Shown here piece by piece: positions 33,026 to 41,369 of a DNA stretch of 64,000 bases. Position 1 is the first letter of the stretch. Each line of letters opens with the position of its first letter. The position numbers and the translations under genes are program-made. A model generated the notes under the pieces. It did not search any database, had not been told where the DNA came from, and was given only the letters and a program-made list of their open reading frames with translations. The DNA is from Bacteroidota bacterium. GTDB lineage: Bacteria > Bacteroidota > Bacteroidia > Flavobacteriales > Weeksellaceae. Location of the stretch: positions 15,137-79,136 of the forward strand of contig JAFAGO010000002.1 in NCBI GenBank assembly GCA_023422635.1, in the 5' to 3' direction.

Positions 33026-34333
33026 ATGAATTATTACAATATTAAACATAAAGAAGAAGTTGTTTCCTTCAGAGAAGCTACCATAAAAGGTCAAGGCAAA
33101 GATAAAGGTTTGTTTTTTCCAGAATCAATTCCTCAATTTGATGGTGAATTTATTCAAAATATTGAAAATTTTTCCAATGAAGAAATTGCATTTCAATGCG
33201 TGAAAGATTTCGTAGACGATGAAATTCCTGAAGTTGAGCTACGAAGAATTGTAGCAGAAACCATTCAGTTCGAAATTCCTTTAAAAAACATAAACGAAAA
33301 TATTTCAGTTTTGGAGCTTTTTCACGGGCCAACACTTGCTTTCAAAGATGTTGGCGCTCGATTTATGAGTCGATGTTTGTCGTACTTTCTGAAAGATGAA
33401 CAACGAAAAGTTACCGTTCTTGTGGCAACTTCGGGAGATACTGGAGGCGCTGTCGCAAATGGATTCTTTCAAGTTCCAAATGTGGAAGTTGTTATTCTTT
33501 ATCCTCAAAATCGAGTGAGTCCGGTACAGGAGAAACAACTTACAGCGTTAGGTTCAAACATCAGTGCTTTGGAAATAAAAGGGAGTTTCGACGATTGCCA
33601 AAAATTGGTGAAACAAGCATTTTCTGATGATGAAATACAATCGCAACTTTTGCTTACCTCAGCAAATTCAATTAACGTTGCACGTTGGCTTCCACAGCAA
33701 ATTTATTATTTACTAGCATATAAACAGTGGAAGCAGAGCTTTCGTCAGAAACCAGTTATTTCGGTTCCTAGTGGTAATTTTGGGAATATTTGTGCAGGAA
33801 TTCTTGCTTATTTTCGTGGACTTCCGGTGGAACATTTTATTGCCGCTTGCAATGTTAATGATGTTGTACCTGTTTATTTAAAAACCGAAATTCTGCAACC
33901 GAAAGAAACCATTGCAACGCTTTCTAACGCGATGGATGTTGGTAATCCAAGTAATTTTGTACGCATTTTAGAGTTGTTTCATCATGAATTTGGTGCGCTT
34001 TCCAATATCATTTCGGGAGCTACAGTTACTGATGAGCAAACGGTAGCCACGATTACAAAAGTATATAAAGAAGATCATTATGTGCTTGAACCTCATGGTG
34101 CGGTGGCCTATTTCGCATTAAAAGAGTATTTGAATTTGCATTCAGATCAAAAAGGATTTATCCTTGAAACGGCGCATCCCGTAAAATTTCCCGATGCGGT
34201 TGAACAAGCAATTGGTGAAAACATTGTTCTTCCTTCTGAACTTGAAATCTTGATGAAACAAGAGAAAAAATCGGTGGAAATGTCACCTGATTTTGTAGAT
34301 TTGAAGACATTTTTACTTCAAAAAATAAATTAA
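33026..34333 (+). CDS. thrC: Threonine synthase
   Basis: A 435-residue PLP enzyme converting O-phosphohomoserine to threonine. The PLP lysine is in FHGPTLAFKDVGARFMSR (about residue 111); VATSGDTGGAVANGF and SANSINVARWLPQ are substrate- and phosphate-binding motifs; SVPSGNFGNICAG lines the cofactor site. Length fits the E. coli-like (class I, short) threonine synthases. It completes the contiguous thrABC set, and folB starts 2 nt after its stop. Confidence 0.96.
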   Translation: MNYYNIKHKEEVVSFREATIKGQGKDKGLFFPESIPQFDGEFIQNIENFSNEEIAFQCVKDFVDDEIPEVELRRIVAETIQFEIPLKNINENISVLELFHGPTLAFKDVGARFMSRCLSYFLKDEQRKVTVLVATSGDTGGAVANGFFQVPNVEVVILYPQNRVSPVQEKQLTALGSNISALEIKGSFDDCQKLVKQAFSDDEIQSQLLLTSANSINVARWLPQQIYYLLAYKQWKQSFRQKPVISVPSGNFGNICAGILAYFRGLPVEHFIAACNVNDVVPVYLKTEILQPKETIATLSNAMDVGNPSNFVRILELFHHEFGALSNIISGATVTDEQTVATITKVYKEDHYVLEPHGAVAYFALKEYLNLHSDQKGFILETAHPVKFPDAVEQAIGENIVLPSELEILMKQEKKSVEMSPDFVDLKTFLLQKIN

Positions 34334-34335
34334 TA

Positions 34336-34698
34336 ATGACATCAAAAATACTATTGGAAGGCGTAAAAATATACGCTTTCCATGGTGCGATTCCCGAAGA
34401 GCAACTTATTGGAACTTATTTTATTACCGATCTTGAAGTGCATGTGGATTTTTGGAAATCAACCGAAAGCGATCAGCTTGAAGATACCATTAGTTACGCG
34501 GATTTAAATGAAATTATTCATCAAGAAATGTCAACCACTTCCCAATTAATTGAGCATGTTGCGGGACGAATTTTAAAATCGGTTCATCGAAAATTTCCGC
34601 AAATCACTTTTGTAAAAGTAAAAGTGAGCAAAACCAATCCACCCATGAAAGGATCTTTAAAAAGCGCTGCGGTGGTGCTAGAACAATCATTCAATTAA
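34336..34698 (+). CDS. folB: Dihydroneopterin aldolase
   Basis: A 120-residue enzyme of folate synthesis: dihydroneopterin to 6-hydroxymethyl-dihydropterin. Features: LEGVKIYAFHGAIPEEQLIGTYFI at the start (conserved FHG-E), the active-site Glu in LIEHVAGRIL (about residue 73) and the catalytic Lys in VKVSKTNPP (about 99). It starts two bases after the thrC stop, so it is translated as part of the threonine operon, an unrelated pathway. The next folate enzyme, folK, lies 13 kb away at 47598-48017. Confidence 0.93.
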   Translation: MTSKILLEGVKIYAFHGAIPEEQLIGTYFITDLEVHVDFWKSTESDQLEDTISYADLNEIIHQEMSTTSQLIEHVAGRILKSVHRKFPQITFVKVKVSKTNPPMKGSLKSAAVVLEQSFN

Positions 34699-34736
34699 TC
34701 AAGAGTGATTACGAGTTGCTCTCTTTAAACTCATTT

Positions 34737-36101
34737 ATGAAACTGAATATTTTTATTTTTCTGGCTTTGGTTCTGTATTCAAGCAATTATGCTCAAAATG
34801 CGTTGCCTGTTTACGATTTTCCCAAAATAAAATCTTCGTTAACAATGCCTGTTCGGATTCCGCTTTCGGAAATCAGTAGTATGGTAAATGCTTCGGTTAA
34901 TACTTTAATTTATCAAGATGATTCGTATGCTGATAACAACAACGATCAATTTAAAATTAAAGTCTGGAAAACTGCACCTATTAAAATTTCTGGAGGCAGA
35001 AATCATAATCTGGTTATTGAAGTTCCTTTAAAAATTTGGGCAGAAAAAGGAGTTGGAACTTTGGGCGTTTACAGTTATCAAAATACCACTTTTGAAACCG
35101 TAATGTATTTCAGCAGTTCAATTACATTTAATAATAATTGGACAATAAGTACCAAAACGATTCCTGTTGGTTTCAAATGGGTATCCAAACCTGTGTTGGA
35201 TTATGGAAGAATCAAAATTCCCATTACGCCAATTGTAGAAAAAAATCTAAAGGAGCAACAACTTAAATTTTGTTCCACTATTGATCAGCAAATAGGCAAA
35301 CAGCTCAATTTCCAGCAGTATGCGGTTATGGCATGGAATCTTTTTAATGCACCGTTTTCTATTTCCGATGAGTATAAAACATGGCTTAAAATTACACCCA
35401 TTTCCGTGAATGTAACTCCACTTGTTTTTTACGCGGATGCGATTGATGCCACTATTGGAATTGATACGTTTTCGGAAACGTTTACGGGGACAGCTCCTTC
35501 ATCTACTTCGAATATTTCGCGTATTTCTAATTTCAATAATGTTGAAAGTCTTGCTCCTGCTTTTAAATTGCAAACCACGGCAAATATTCCTTTTCAAGAA
35601 GCAACTTTGCTTGCACAGAATATGTTTCTAAATAAAGAATTTGATTTTAGAGAAGGGAAGTCGAAAATAAAAATTACGGCTATCAAGGTGTATCGTGAGG
35701 AAGATCGAGTGATGATTGAGGCAAAAACAGAAGGTACAGTTGATGGCGTTTCTTATATCTCAGGGATTCCTGAATATGATGCAGTGAAAAAAATGATCGT
35801 CCTTCGAGATTCGAAATTTCAATTGAAAACCAACAATGTTCTTCAAAAAACGGCGGTGTTTTTCTTTAAAGGTAAAATTATCAGAATGATTGAAGACGAA
35901 TACGGAATTCCTACAAAAGAAATTGAAGATACCGCGAAAAGAAGCATTGACGATACATTTAACAAAGAATATTACAAAGGACTGAAGATGTCTGGAAGGG
36001 TATATTCGTTACAGCCAACGAAGATTTTAGTGAATGATTCCGGTTTGACGGCGGTTATCGATATGCAAGCGAGTTTGCGACTGCTTGTGCAAGGTTTATA
36101 A
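34737..36101 (+). CDS. DUF4403 family protein, exported
   Basis: A 454-residue protein with a signal peptide (MKLNIFIFLALVLYSSNYAQ, cleavage near residue 20). The rest shows the repeated beta-rich pattern of DUF4403: the N-terminal MPVRIPLSEISSMVNASVNTLIYQDD block, PLKIWAEKGVGTLGVYSYQNTTFE, and a second half with FREGKSKIKITAIKVYREEDRVMIEAKTEG. DUF4403 proteins resemble lipid-binding TULIP-like or bactericidal-permeability folds by prediction, but the function is unknown. I chose ATG 34737 because it begins the signal peptide. It is 38 nt after folB and probably ends the operon. Confidence 0.8.
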   Translation: MKLNIFIFLALVLYSSNYAQNALPVYDFPKIKSSLTMPVRIPLSEISSMVNASVNTLIYQDDSYADNNNDQFKIKVWKTAPIKISGGRNHNLVIEVPLKIWAEKGVGTLGVYSYQNTTFETVMYFSSSITFNNNWTISTKTIPVGFKWVSKPVLDYGRIKIPITPIVEKNLKEQQLKFCSTIDQQIGKQLNFQQYAVMAWNLFNAPFSISDEYKTWLKITPISVNVTPLVFYADAIDATIGIDTFSETFTGTAPSSTSNISRISNFNNVESLAPAFKLQTTANIPFQEATLLAQNMFLNKEFDFREGKSKIKITAIKVYREEDRVMIEAKTEGTVDGVSYISGIPEYDAVKKMIVLRDSKFQLKTNNVLQKTAVFFFKGKIIRMIEDEYGIPTKEIEDTAKRSIDDTFNKEYYKGLKMSGRVYSLQPTKILVNDSGLTAVIDMQASLRLLVQGL

Positions 36102-36197
36102 AGCGATTAATTATTTTTTGCTCGTTGGTACAATGTTGATGGTTTTTTAGAACCATTTCTTAATTTCATATTTCGTAAAAAATTTGCTTTGAAAAGT

Positions 36198-36228
36198 TTT
36201 CGAACATTCAAAAAGTTTTTTATATTTG
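36198..36228 (+). promoter_or_regulatory. tRNA-Cys promoter
   Basis: TTTC (36198-36201), 19-nt spacer, TATATTTG (36221-36228), 15 nt before the tRNA. Confidence 0.55.
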
Positions 36229-36243
36229 CAATCCAATAGAAAT

Positions 36244-36314
36244 GGTACTTTGGCCGAGCGGCTAGGCAGTGGTCTGCAACACCATTTACAGCGGTTCGAA
36301 TCCGCTAGGTACCT
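36244..36314 (+). tRNA. tRNA-Cys (anticodon GCA), integration target
   Basis: Acceptor GGTACTT/AGGTACC (one G-T pair), discriminator T, anticodon loop CTGCAAC on stem GTGGT/ACCAT, T loop TTCGAAT. The gene is complete. Its 3' end is the left core repeat of an integrated element; a broken copy of the same 3' end lies at 42836. Confidence 0.95.
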
Positions 36315-36315
36315 C
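36303..36315 (+). repeat. attL core (13-bp direct repeat)
   Basis: CGCTAGGTACCTC, the last bases of tRNA-Cys plus one base, repeated exactly at 42836-42848. The 16-bp CCCTAATTCATTAATT block 22 bp from the core start is also repeated at the same offset, so the duplication includes the tRNA terminator. Confidence 0.9.
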
Positions 36316-36322
36316 ATCATTA

Positions 36323-36360
36323 AACCCTAATTCATTAATTATCAATGTGTTAGGGTTTTT
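36323..36360 (+). terminator. tRNA-Cys terminator (left copy)
   Basis: AACCCTAA (36323-36330) pairs with TTAGGGTT (36350-36357), with a T run. The right copy (42858-42898) shares the CCCTAA/TTAGGG stem. Confidence 0.8.
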
Positions 36361-36371
36361 CTTTATATGCG

Positions 36372-36393
36372 TTTCCCGATATTTTCCCGATAA
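36372..36393 (+). repeat. Left arm-type integrase repeat
   Basis: Two tandem TTTCCCGAT units (the second preceded by an extra T), identical over 22 bp and in the same orientation to 42698-42719. It is 57 bp inside the attL core. Confidence 0.75.
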
Positions 36394-36666
36394 CTATATA
36401 AATCATCTATTTTTTAGTTTCTCTATCTGATTTTTATTTTTTTTAATTTTTGTTAGTATAGTGCTTTGCTTGTATCAATTGTATTTTACCTTAAACGATT
36501 ATTTGTTAAATGATTGAATGCGAGGGTATGTTCTAATATTGTAATAGTGTAGTTTTTTAAATGTTTGATTTTCAAGTATCTATATGTTTTTTATGCTTTT
36601 TGTAGTAGTTCGTTATATATAAATTATATTGAGTTAATGACCTGTTTTATAGTAGTATATATATTG

Positions 36667-36718
36667 TTAGAGGAAAAAAACGCAAAAGGCGAAGTAAAAA
36701 AATACCCCGCCCCTCTAA
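36667..36718. repeat. Nested inverted repeat, possible origin or nick site
   Basis: Outer arms TTAGAGG (36667-36673) and CCTCTAA (36712-36718) enclose inner arms GGCG (36688-36691) and CGCC (36708-36711), with A-rich loops. It is the only GC-rich stretch in this AT-rich end of the element. The function is inferred from the Rep-like gene in the same element. Confidence 0.45.
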
Positions 36719-36763
36719 ATTTTAACTAAAAAAATATAGTTTTCAAATTTGATTATATGTGCA

Positions 36764-37020
36764 TCATTCAGTAATGGCAAACGATGAAACTATGGTTTGC
36801 TTTTCATCTTGAATATTTGGATTGGAGATTATGATACCATATTCTCCAGGTTCTTTTTCATCCAAACGTATTATATAGGAACTTTAACCGTATTTCTTTC
36901 CTGAAAATGAAACGTATTCTAAATTATTGCTTTTGCCAGAACCTAAAGAACTAATAGCTTCGAGTTCGGCACGTCTATATTTTTTCTTTGGTTCAAATTT
37001 CAAAATTTTAACTCGCAGTT
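36764..37020 (-). pseudogene. Decayed ORF, C-terminal fragment
   Basis: The minus-strand frame ending at TGA (36764-36766) reads as good protein for about 85 codons, for example KILKFEPKKKYRRAELEAIS near the start and DEKEPGEYGIIISNPNIQDE near the end, but is interrupted by TAA at 36884-36886 and has no start; it opens only after a stop near 37021. The composition looks like a real former gene, without a family I can name. It lies in the left end of the element. Confidence 0.5.
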
Positions 37021-37163
37021 AATTACATATATAATACTTTTCTATCACAATAAATATAGTGATAAAAGAAAACAATGACACAATACAGAACCGATATATA
37101 TTTAGTGATGGAATTTAGATTGATTGGTTTAGTTCGTCACGTTTAAATCAAGTTCAAACAATT

Positions 37164-37565
37164 TTAATTATTTTGTTTATCGTTATTGATTGTTTGTAAT
37201 GCTTTTTGCACCAATGGATTTTCTAAATCTTCAGGATGTATTCTATTATAAATATTTCTTTCTGTTTCTTTTAAGAAAGATTTTTTTGAAGGGAATGGAT
37301 ATACAATAGAAATAAATTTAGATGCCGTAAAAAGTGCCGTTAATAATAAAATTGCTTTCCACCACTCAAATTGTAGAAAACACAATACCATTAATAATAC
37401 TGTTAAAAACCAAATGCAAAAGGTCATTAAAATGATTTTCCAGGGTACAATGGCGGAATAAAATTCGTTATTATTTTGTGTAATAAAATTTAATAAAGAT
37501 CTGTATTTATCCGTATAGCATTTTAATAAAACATAAATAACAGCTGTAAATAGTAAAATATCCAT
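37164..37565 (-). CDS. Small membrane protein of unknown function
   Basis: A 133-residue protein that I do not recognise. Three hydrophobic stretches are visible: about residues 2-16 (ILLFTAVIYVLLKCY), 43-67 (WKIILMTFCIWFLTVLLMVLCFLQF) and 69-90 (WKAILLLTALFTASKFISIV). A soluble, charged C-terminal tail of about 40 residues follows (KKSFLKETERNIYNRI onward). It is the last gene of the minus-strand cargo, 72 nt after the lipoprotein gene. Confidence 0.6.
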   Translation of the reverse strand: MDILLFTAVIYVLLKCYTDKYRSLLNFITQNNNEFYSAIVPWKIILMTFCIWFLTVLLMVLCFLQFEWWKAILLLTALFTASKFISIVYPFPSKKSFLKETERNIYNRIHPEDLENPLVQKALQTINNDKQNN

Positions 37566-37637
37566 TTTTTTATATCAAAAGTAGTAATTTTTAAATAACT
37601 ATTTAATTCTTTTTTATTTGTTTTTATTTTTATCTTC

Positions 37638-38444
37638 CTAATACTCGTATGTAGTTATACTTTGAGTTGCTCCTTTTGTTGTATCGTAACTGAAACTTGA
37701 TTCCTTAATATATCCATCGGCATCATAAGAATTATTAAAATTTGCTCCCTCAAATGATTTGATATTATGTTCACCCACAAAAGACCCGACAAAGTCCAAG
37801 TATGGGTAAACATATCCATAACCATCAGCATATAGCATTAGAAATATTTTTTCTTCAAATGATATATTTTTGAATGCATTAAATTTATCATCATAGTCTA
37901 AATCGTATGTGTATTTTATAGAGTTGTCTTTTTTGACTATTATTCGATTTATGGTGTTTCCATCATATGTAAAAATATTAGTTGCTTTGTAATAAGGGTA
38001 GTCACAAATGATTTCAGAAACTTGATTGTTCGAGTTGTAGTTCAATGTGAATTTTGCAGTTTGGTTTGAGTATCCTCTAATGTTTAGATAGTCAATAGTG
38101 CTTAATCTTCCATCTGTGTAATTGAATTTCATTGTCGAAGGTATTACGCCATATGTTACGTTTGCCAGTTTATTATCGGTATAATAAAAATTAATATCGT
38201 ATTCGGTCACATATCCGTTTATAGACTCTTTTTTAAAGTTGATAGATGATAAATTACCCTTGTTGGGAACGTAATTAAAAGTAGATGTTACGATGTCCTT
38301 GTAATTTTGTTCATACTCTGTTCCTGTTTCTATCGTGATAATTTTTTTGACAAATTTAGCATTTGTGTTCATCGAATTATCGTCGTTCTCTGTAGTGCAA
38401 TTTGATAATAGTATTAATACTATAAGTAATAAAAGGTTTCTCAT
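37638..38444 (-). CDS. Predicted lipoprotein with YD-type repeats
   Basis: A 268-residue protein. The signal peptide ends in a lipobox (MRNLLLLIVLILLSNCTTEN, Cys at residue 16), so it should be lipid-anchored. The mature part is built of short beta-strand repeats with Tyr/Asp/Asn (for example EYDINFYYTDNKLANVTYG, FTLNYNSNNQVSEIICDY, FTYDGNTINRIIVKKD), a pattern seen in DUF4595-like and RHS/YD-repeat proteins of Bacteroidota. The function is unknown. It lies in the cargo of the tRNA-Cys element, 18 nt from the next secreted protein gene. Confidence 0.7.
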   Translation of the reverse strand: MRNLLLLIVLILLSNCTTENDDNSMNTNAKFVKKIITIETGTEYEQNYKDIVTSTFNYVPNKGNLSSINFKKESINGYVTEYDINFYYTDNKLANVTYGVIPSTMKFNYTDGRLSTIDYLNIRGYSNQTAKFTLNYNSNNQVSEIICDYPYYKATNIFTYDGNTINRIIVKKDNSIKYTYDLDYDDKFNAFKNISFEEKIFLMLYADGYGYVYPYLDFVGSFVGEHNIKSFEGANFNNSYDADGYIKESSFSYDTTKGATQSITTYEY

Positions 38445-38462
38445 AAATATATTTTAGCGTTA

Positions 38463-38804
38463 TTAGTCTTTGGTTTTGATGTATCTTGCATTTCCATAGT
38501 AATCAACTTCTAAAATTCCACTTTCGGAATATCCAACGTAGCCGTGAAAGTAAGTAAACTCGATGTATATATCTGTGCTTTTTATTTGATATAAACCACC
38601 TTTTCCATCTGTAATCTCTATTTGATATTTTCCTTCTTTTAGCTTTGTACTATTTGGTTTGAATATATAATCTATGTCATCGCCATTTTCAGATTTACAA
38701 CTACGACAATCAATTTTGGTATATATTTCGTCTATTCTCTCCCAACTTTGAGAATAAAGAAAAGATGTAGAAGGTACAAATAGAGCAATTGTTATATTTT
38801 TCAT
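38463..38804 (-). CDS. Small secreted protein of unknown function
   Basis: A 113-residue protein with a probable signal peptide (MKNITIALFVPSTSFLYSQS, cleavage near residue 19) and a mature domain of about 94 residues with a CRSC pair (KIDCRSCKSENGDD) that could form a disulfide or bind metal. I recognise no family. It is 18 nt upstream of the lipoprotein gene and probably co-transcribed with it. Confidence 0.6.
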   Translation of the reverse strand: MKNITIALFVPSTSFLYSQSWERIDEIYTKIDCRSCKSENGDDIDYIFKPNSTKLKEGKYQIEITDGKGGLYQIKSTDIYIEFTYFHGYVGYSESGILEVDYYGNARYIKTKD

Positions 38805-38867
38805 AATTTATTTATTACAAAATTAGTTAAAATACTTAAAATAATCACGTGATTTTTCTCTTGTTCA

Positions 38868-39953
38868 TTATAAAAATAATGGTGCAGTTTCCAAGTTTAA
38901 CAGAGGGTGGGTTATTTTTACAGATTGTATATTTCCTTTATTAGTCGGGGTTGTCTGTGTGGAATTTGCACCACTTTGTAATGAAAATAATTTGTCAATA
39001 ATATGTAGTTTTATTTGGGTGTGTAGATTGTTGTTTTTGCCTAAAATCTTGTAGTATTTTTGTTTGTATCTGCTAAACTTATTTCTGTATTTCGGCTGTG
39101 TTGTTTCGTTCTGTGTTATTTGGCGCTGTGTCTTTTTTTTCGGTATCATCTTGTTCCAAAAGTCAATGTTCTTTGCTTGATTAATAAATTTCACATCATT
39201 TGATTTTAGGTTAGTTACATCGGGTTTTGCATTCGTTATCAATACTGTTTCCCATTCGTTCAACAAAATTTGTCCTAATCGACTGTATACATCCAAATTC
39301 AGCAAGTCTGTTGCATTGTAGATTCTGATTTTATCAGTTCTTAAGTATTTTGCCTCTTTCGTTTTAATCTCAAATCTGAATGTGTTAGGATGTATACCGT
39401 ATTCGGGAGCTTCAATAAATTGCAAACCTTTTGCGTACGCTTTTAGTCTTTTGTAATCGGTTGAGTCTGTTTTTTTGGAATATGGATATTTTGTATCGGG
39501 AACGATAAATTTTGTCCGTTTAGAGAATAATAATCCGTTAATGATTGTTTTTATTTCAGCATCAGGAATGAGATTCAAACCAAATTCAAGATTGACTACT
39601 TTTAAATCTTCGTACTCGTTTGGTTTTATCCCAATGTATGTAAGAATATCAGAAACCGAATTAATGCAATTTTCGGGCGTAAAATCGTTACCATTATGGT
39701 GGTATTGATTAAAGTGGTAATGTGGACTAATTATAATCTGTACATCACTGTATCCAATCAGTTCTCCATTATCTATAACCTTTGTAAAATCTAAACTTAA
39801 TTTGCTTCCAAAGGTCTTATGTTTTAATGAATGATAACAATTCATAACTCTTCCTTTTTCATCCCTCTTTAGATAATATTCAAAATTCGGTTGAGTAGTC
39901 ATTCTGTTTATTATCTGTTGTTCGGTAATTTTAAACTTTATATTATCCAGCAT
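38868..39953 (-). CDS. Replication initiation / Rep_trans-like relaxase candidate
   Basis: A 361-residue basic protein. The middle has the order seen in rolling-circle Rep proteins of the Rep_trans type: a hydrophobic/acidic strand (LKVVNLEFGLNLIP, about residues 119-132), then a Tyr/Lys segment (KRLKAYAKGLQFIE, about 173) in the place of the usual Y-x-K nick motif, then TFRFEIKTKEAKYL (about 196-209). The C-terminal 100 residues are Lys/Asn/Thr-rich and probably disordered. Some Rep_trans proteins act as MOB-T relaxases of integrative elements. Its start overlaps the stop of the preceding gene by one base (TAATG). The family call is by pattern only. Confidence 0.5.
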   Translation of the reverse strand: MLDNIKFKITEQQIINRMTTQPNFEYYLKRDEKGRVMNCYHSLKHKTFGSKLSLDFTKVIDNGELIGYSDVQIIISPHYHFNQYHHNGNDFTPENCINSVSDILTYIGIKPNEYEDLKVVNLEFGLNLIPDAEIKTIINGLLFSKRTKFIVPDTKYPYSKKTDSTDYKRLKAYAKGLQFIEAPEYGIHPNTFRFEIKTKEAKYLRTDKIRIYNATDLLNLDVYSRLGQILLNEWETVLITNAKPDVTNLKSNDVKFINQAKNIDFWNKMIPKKKTQRQITQNETTQPKYRNKFSRYKQKYYKILGKNNNLHTQIKLHIIDKLFSLQSGANSTQTTPTNKGNIQSVKITHPLLNLETAPLFL

Positions 39954-40456
39954 TAGTTACCTGCATTTGAATTATAGGAAATGGAATTATGAGCAATTGG
40001 GAATATTTTTTCATTGCTTTCCATTAGTTTTAAATCATCTAACATCTTTTGGATGATATTCCTAACTATTCTGGCTCGTGCGTTCGGTATGTGTGGTAAA
40101 GGATAGAATTGTGGACAGATGCGAATATAAATGGTATGTAAATCATCTGAAATGTAAGCAACAAACAAAGATTTTTTTTCCTTTATAGGTAAGTCAGCAT
40201 AATAAAACCTTTCTGTTTCTGCTTTTCGTAAACCTGTATATTTACATTTACGCCAATTATTTGTGCTTCGAATTCTAAATAGTGTATCAACATTTTTAAT
40301 GTTATTATACCCCTTATTAAATTCGGTTCTTACAAGTTCTGTAAATGATATTTTTTCGAATTCAGATAATCTGTACTCTGTGAATGTTCTCATAACTTTT
40401 TCAAGTTTGTAAATCATTCCGTAATTGTCGGGTGTAAAATTTGCGTCCATAATCAT
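39953..40456 (-). CDS. Unknown protein of the element's replication operon
   Basis: A 167-residue soluble protein without signal peptide or membrane helix; I do not recognise it. It has a basic central part (RIRSTNNWRKCKYTGLRKAE) and a C-terminal helix-rich part (ARARIVRNIIQKMLDDLKLM). Both ends overlap neighbours by one base (TAATG at 40456 and at 39953), so it is translationally coupled between the HTH gene and the Rep-like gene. This suggests a partner in replication or its control. A second ATG two codons in (40450) is possible. Confidence 0.65.
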   Translation of the reverse strand: MIMDANFTPDNYGMIYKLEKVMRTFTEYRLSEFEKISFTELVRTEFNKGYNNIKNVDTLFRIRSTNNWRKCKYTGLRKAETERFYYADLPIKEKKSLFVAYISDDLHTIYIRICPQFYPLPHIPNARARIVRNIIQKMLDDLKLMESNEKIFPIAHNSISYNSNAGN

Positions 40457-40740
40457 TAACTCAATTTGTTTTGGTTAATAATTAGGTCTACTTCACTTCT
40501 TTTAAAATAAATACGGTTCGAAATACCGTAACTAGGTAGTTTACCTTGCTTTGTCCATCGGTGAAGTGTGGATAGGTTTATTTTTAAAAGTTTGCATACC
40601 TCTGAACGTGTCAGGTATTCGGTTGGTTGGATTGGTTGGAACTGTGCGGAAAGTTTCTCCGTTAGTTCTGCAATTAGAGAGTTTTTTAACTCCGCTACAA
40701 GATCGGTTGGATTGGTTGAAATAAATTGGATTGTACCCAT
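40456..40740 (-). CDS. Helix-turn-helix protein, excisionase/MerR-like (HTH_17)
   Basis: A 94-residue DNA-binding protein. The N-terminal part (NSLIAELTEKLSAQFQP) is a probable helix; the C-terminal half (EYLTRSEVCKLLKINLSTLH then RWTKQGKLPSYGISNRIYFKRSEVD) is a clear winged HTH_17 domain as in excisionases and small regulators of Bacteroidota integrative elements. First gene of a three-gene operon. It may be the element's recombination directionality factor or the regulator of the Rep-like gene. Confidence 0.85.
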   Translation of the reverse strand: MGTIQFISTNPTDLVAELKNSLIAELTEKLSAQFQPIQPTEYLTRSEVCKLLKINLSTLHRWTKQGKLPSYGISNRIYFKRSEVDLIINQNKLS

Positions 40741-41369
40741 AAAAATATAATTTAGTTATTATTATGAGCAACCTAATCATCTGTTAATCAGAATTGTATA
40801 CACGTCCTAACAATTTTTTCATAAAAAAAAGCACAGAATTATACTTGATTATAATTAAAATTGTATATTTGGACTATTATAAAAATGAAACAAAGTTTAA
40901 TCAAATTAAACATTGTATTCGTAGATATAATAGTTCAGTCACAGACTTTCCAAAATTGTTAAAAGACAAGTCAATTAGCTTTTTTGGTTCTTTGTATTCT
41001 ATTAAGTTTGGCGACACATAGAATATAAAATGCATAAAATTGAGTAACGTATTATTATGTTGCTCTTTTTTATTTTTATAAAAGTATTACAATTCTTCTT
41101 TATTGCAAAATCTAGCACGCTAGTAAAATGGTATAAAACCCGAAAAACTTATTAACAATCATCAGATATTCTCACTTCGTAATTTCTGTTTTGTTTGTAA
41201 CTATCTTAAATATAGTTGGTTATATTGGTTATCATAGTATTACTTTTTTTTTGAATTTTGTTGAAAGTTTTTGGTTTGTTTTATTAACATTGCAAGGGTT
41301 TAATGCTTCAAAATTTTAATATTTGGGTTGAAACTTTAATTTTCTCTTGAAATCATTTAGGATTTTCAT
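40741..41369. other. Spacer between HTH gene and integrase
   Basis: 629 AT-rich bases. There is one plus-strand open frame (40794-41021), but with only a TTG start and no recognisable protein. Visible structures are a CTAGC-AC-GCTAG palindrome (about 41113-41124) and a tandem TTGGTTAT pair near 41216-41232. No RNA gene was recognised. Confidence 0.5.

Larger units (their letters stand above)
36361..36763. other. Non-coding left end of the element
   Basis: No gene is supported here. It contains the left 22-bp arm repeat (36372-36393) and the nested inverted repeat at 36667-36718. Confidence 0.6.

Noticed and set aside
40794..41021. Plus-strand 75-codon open frame in the tRNA-Cys element
   Set aside because: Only a TTG start, no recognisable domain, no clear promoter and AT-driven composition. 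Kept only as a note in the spacer entry.
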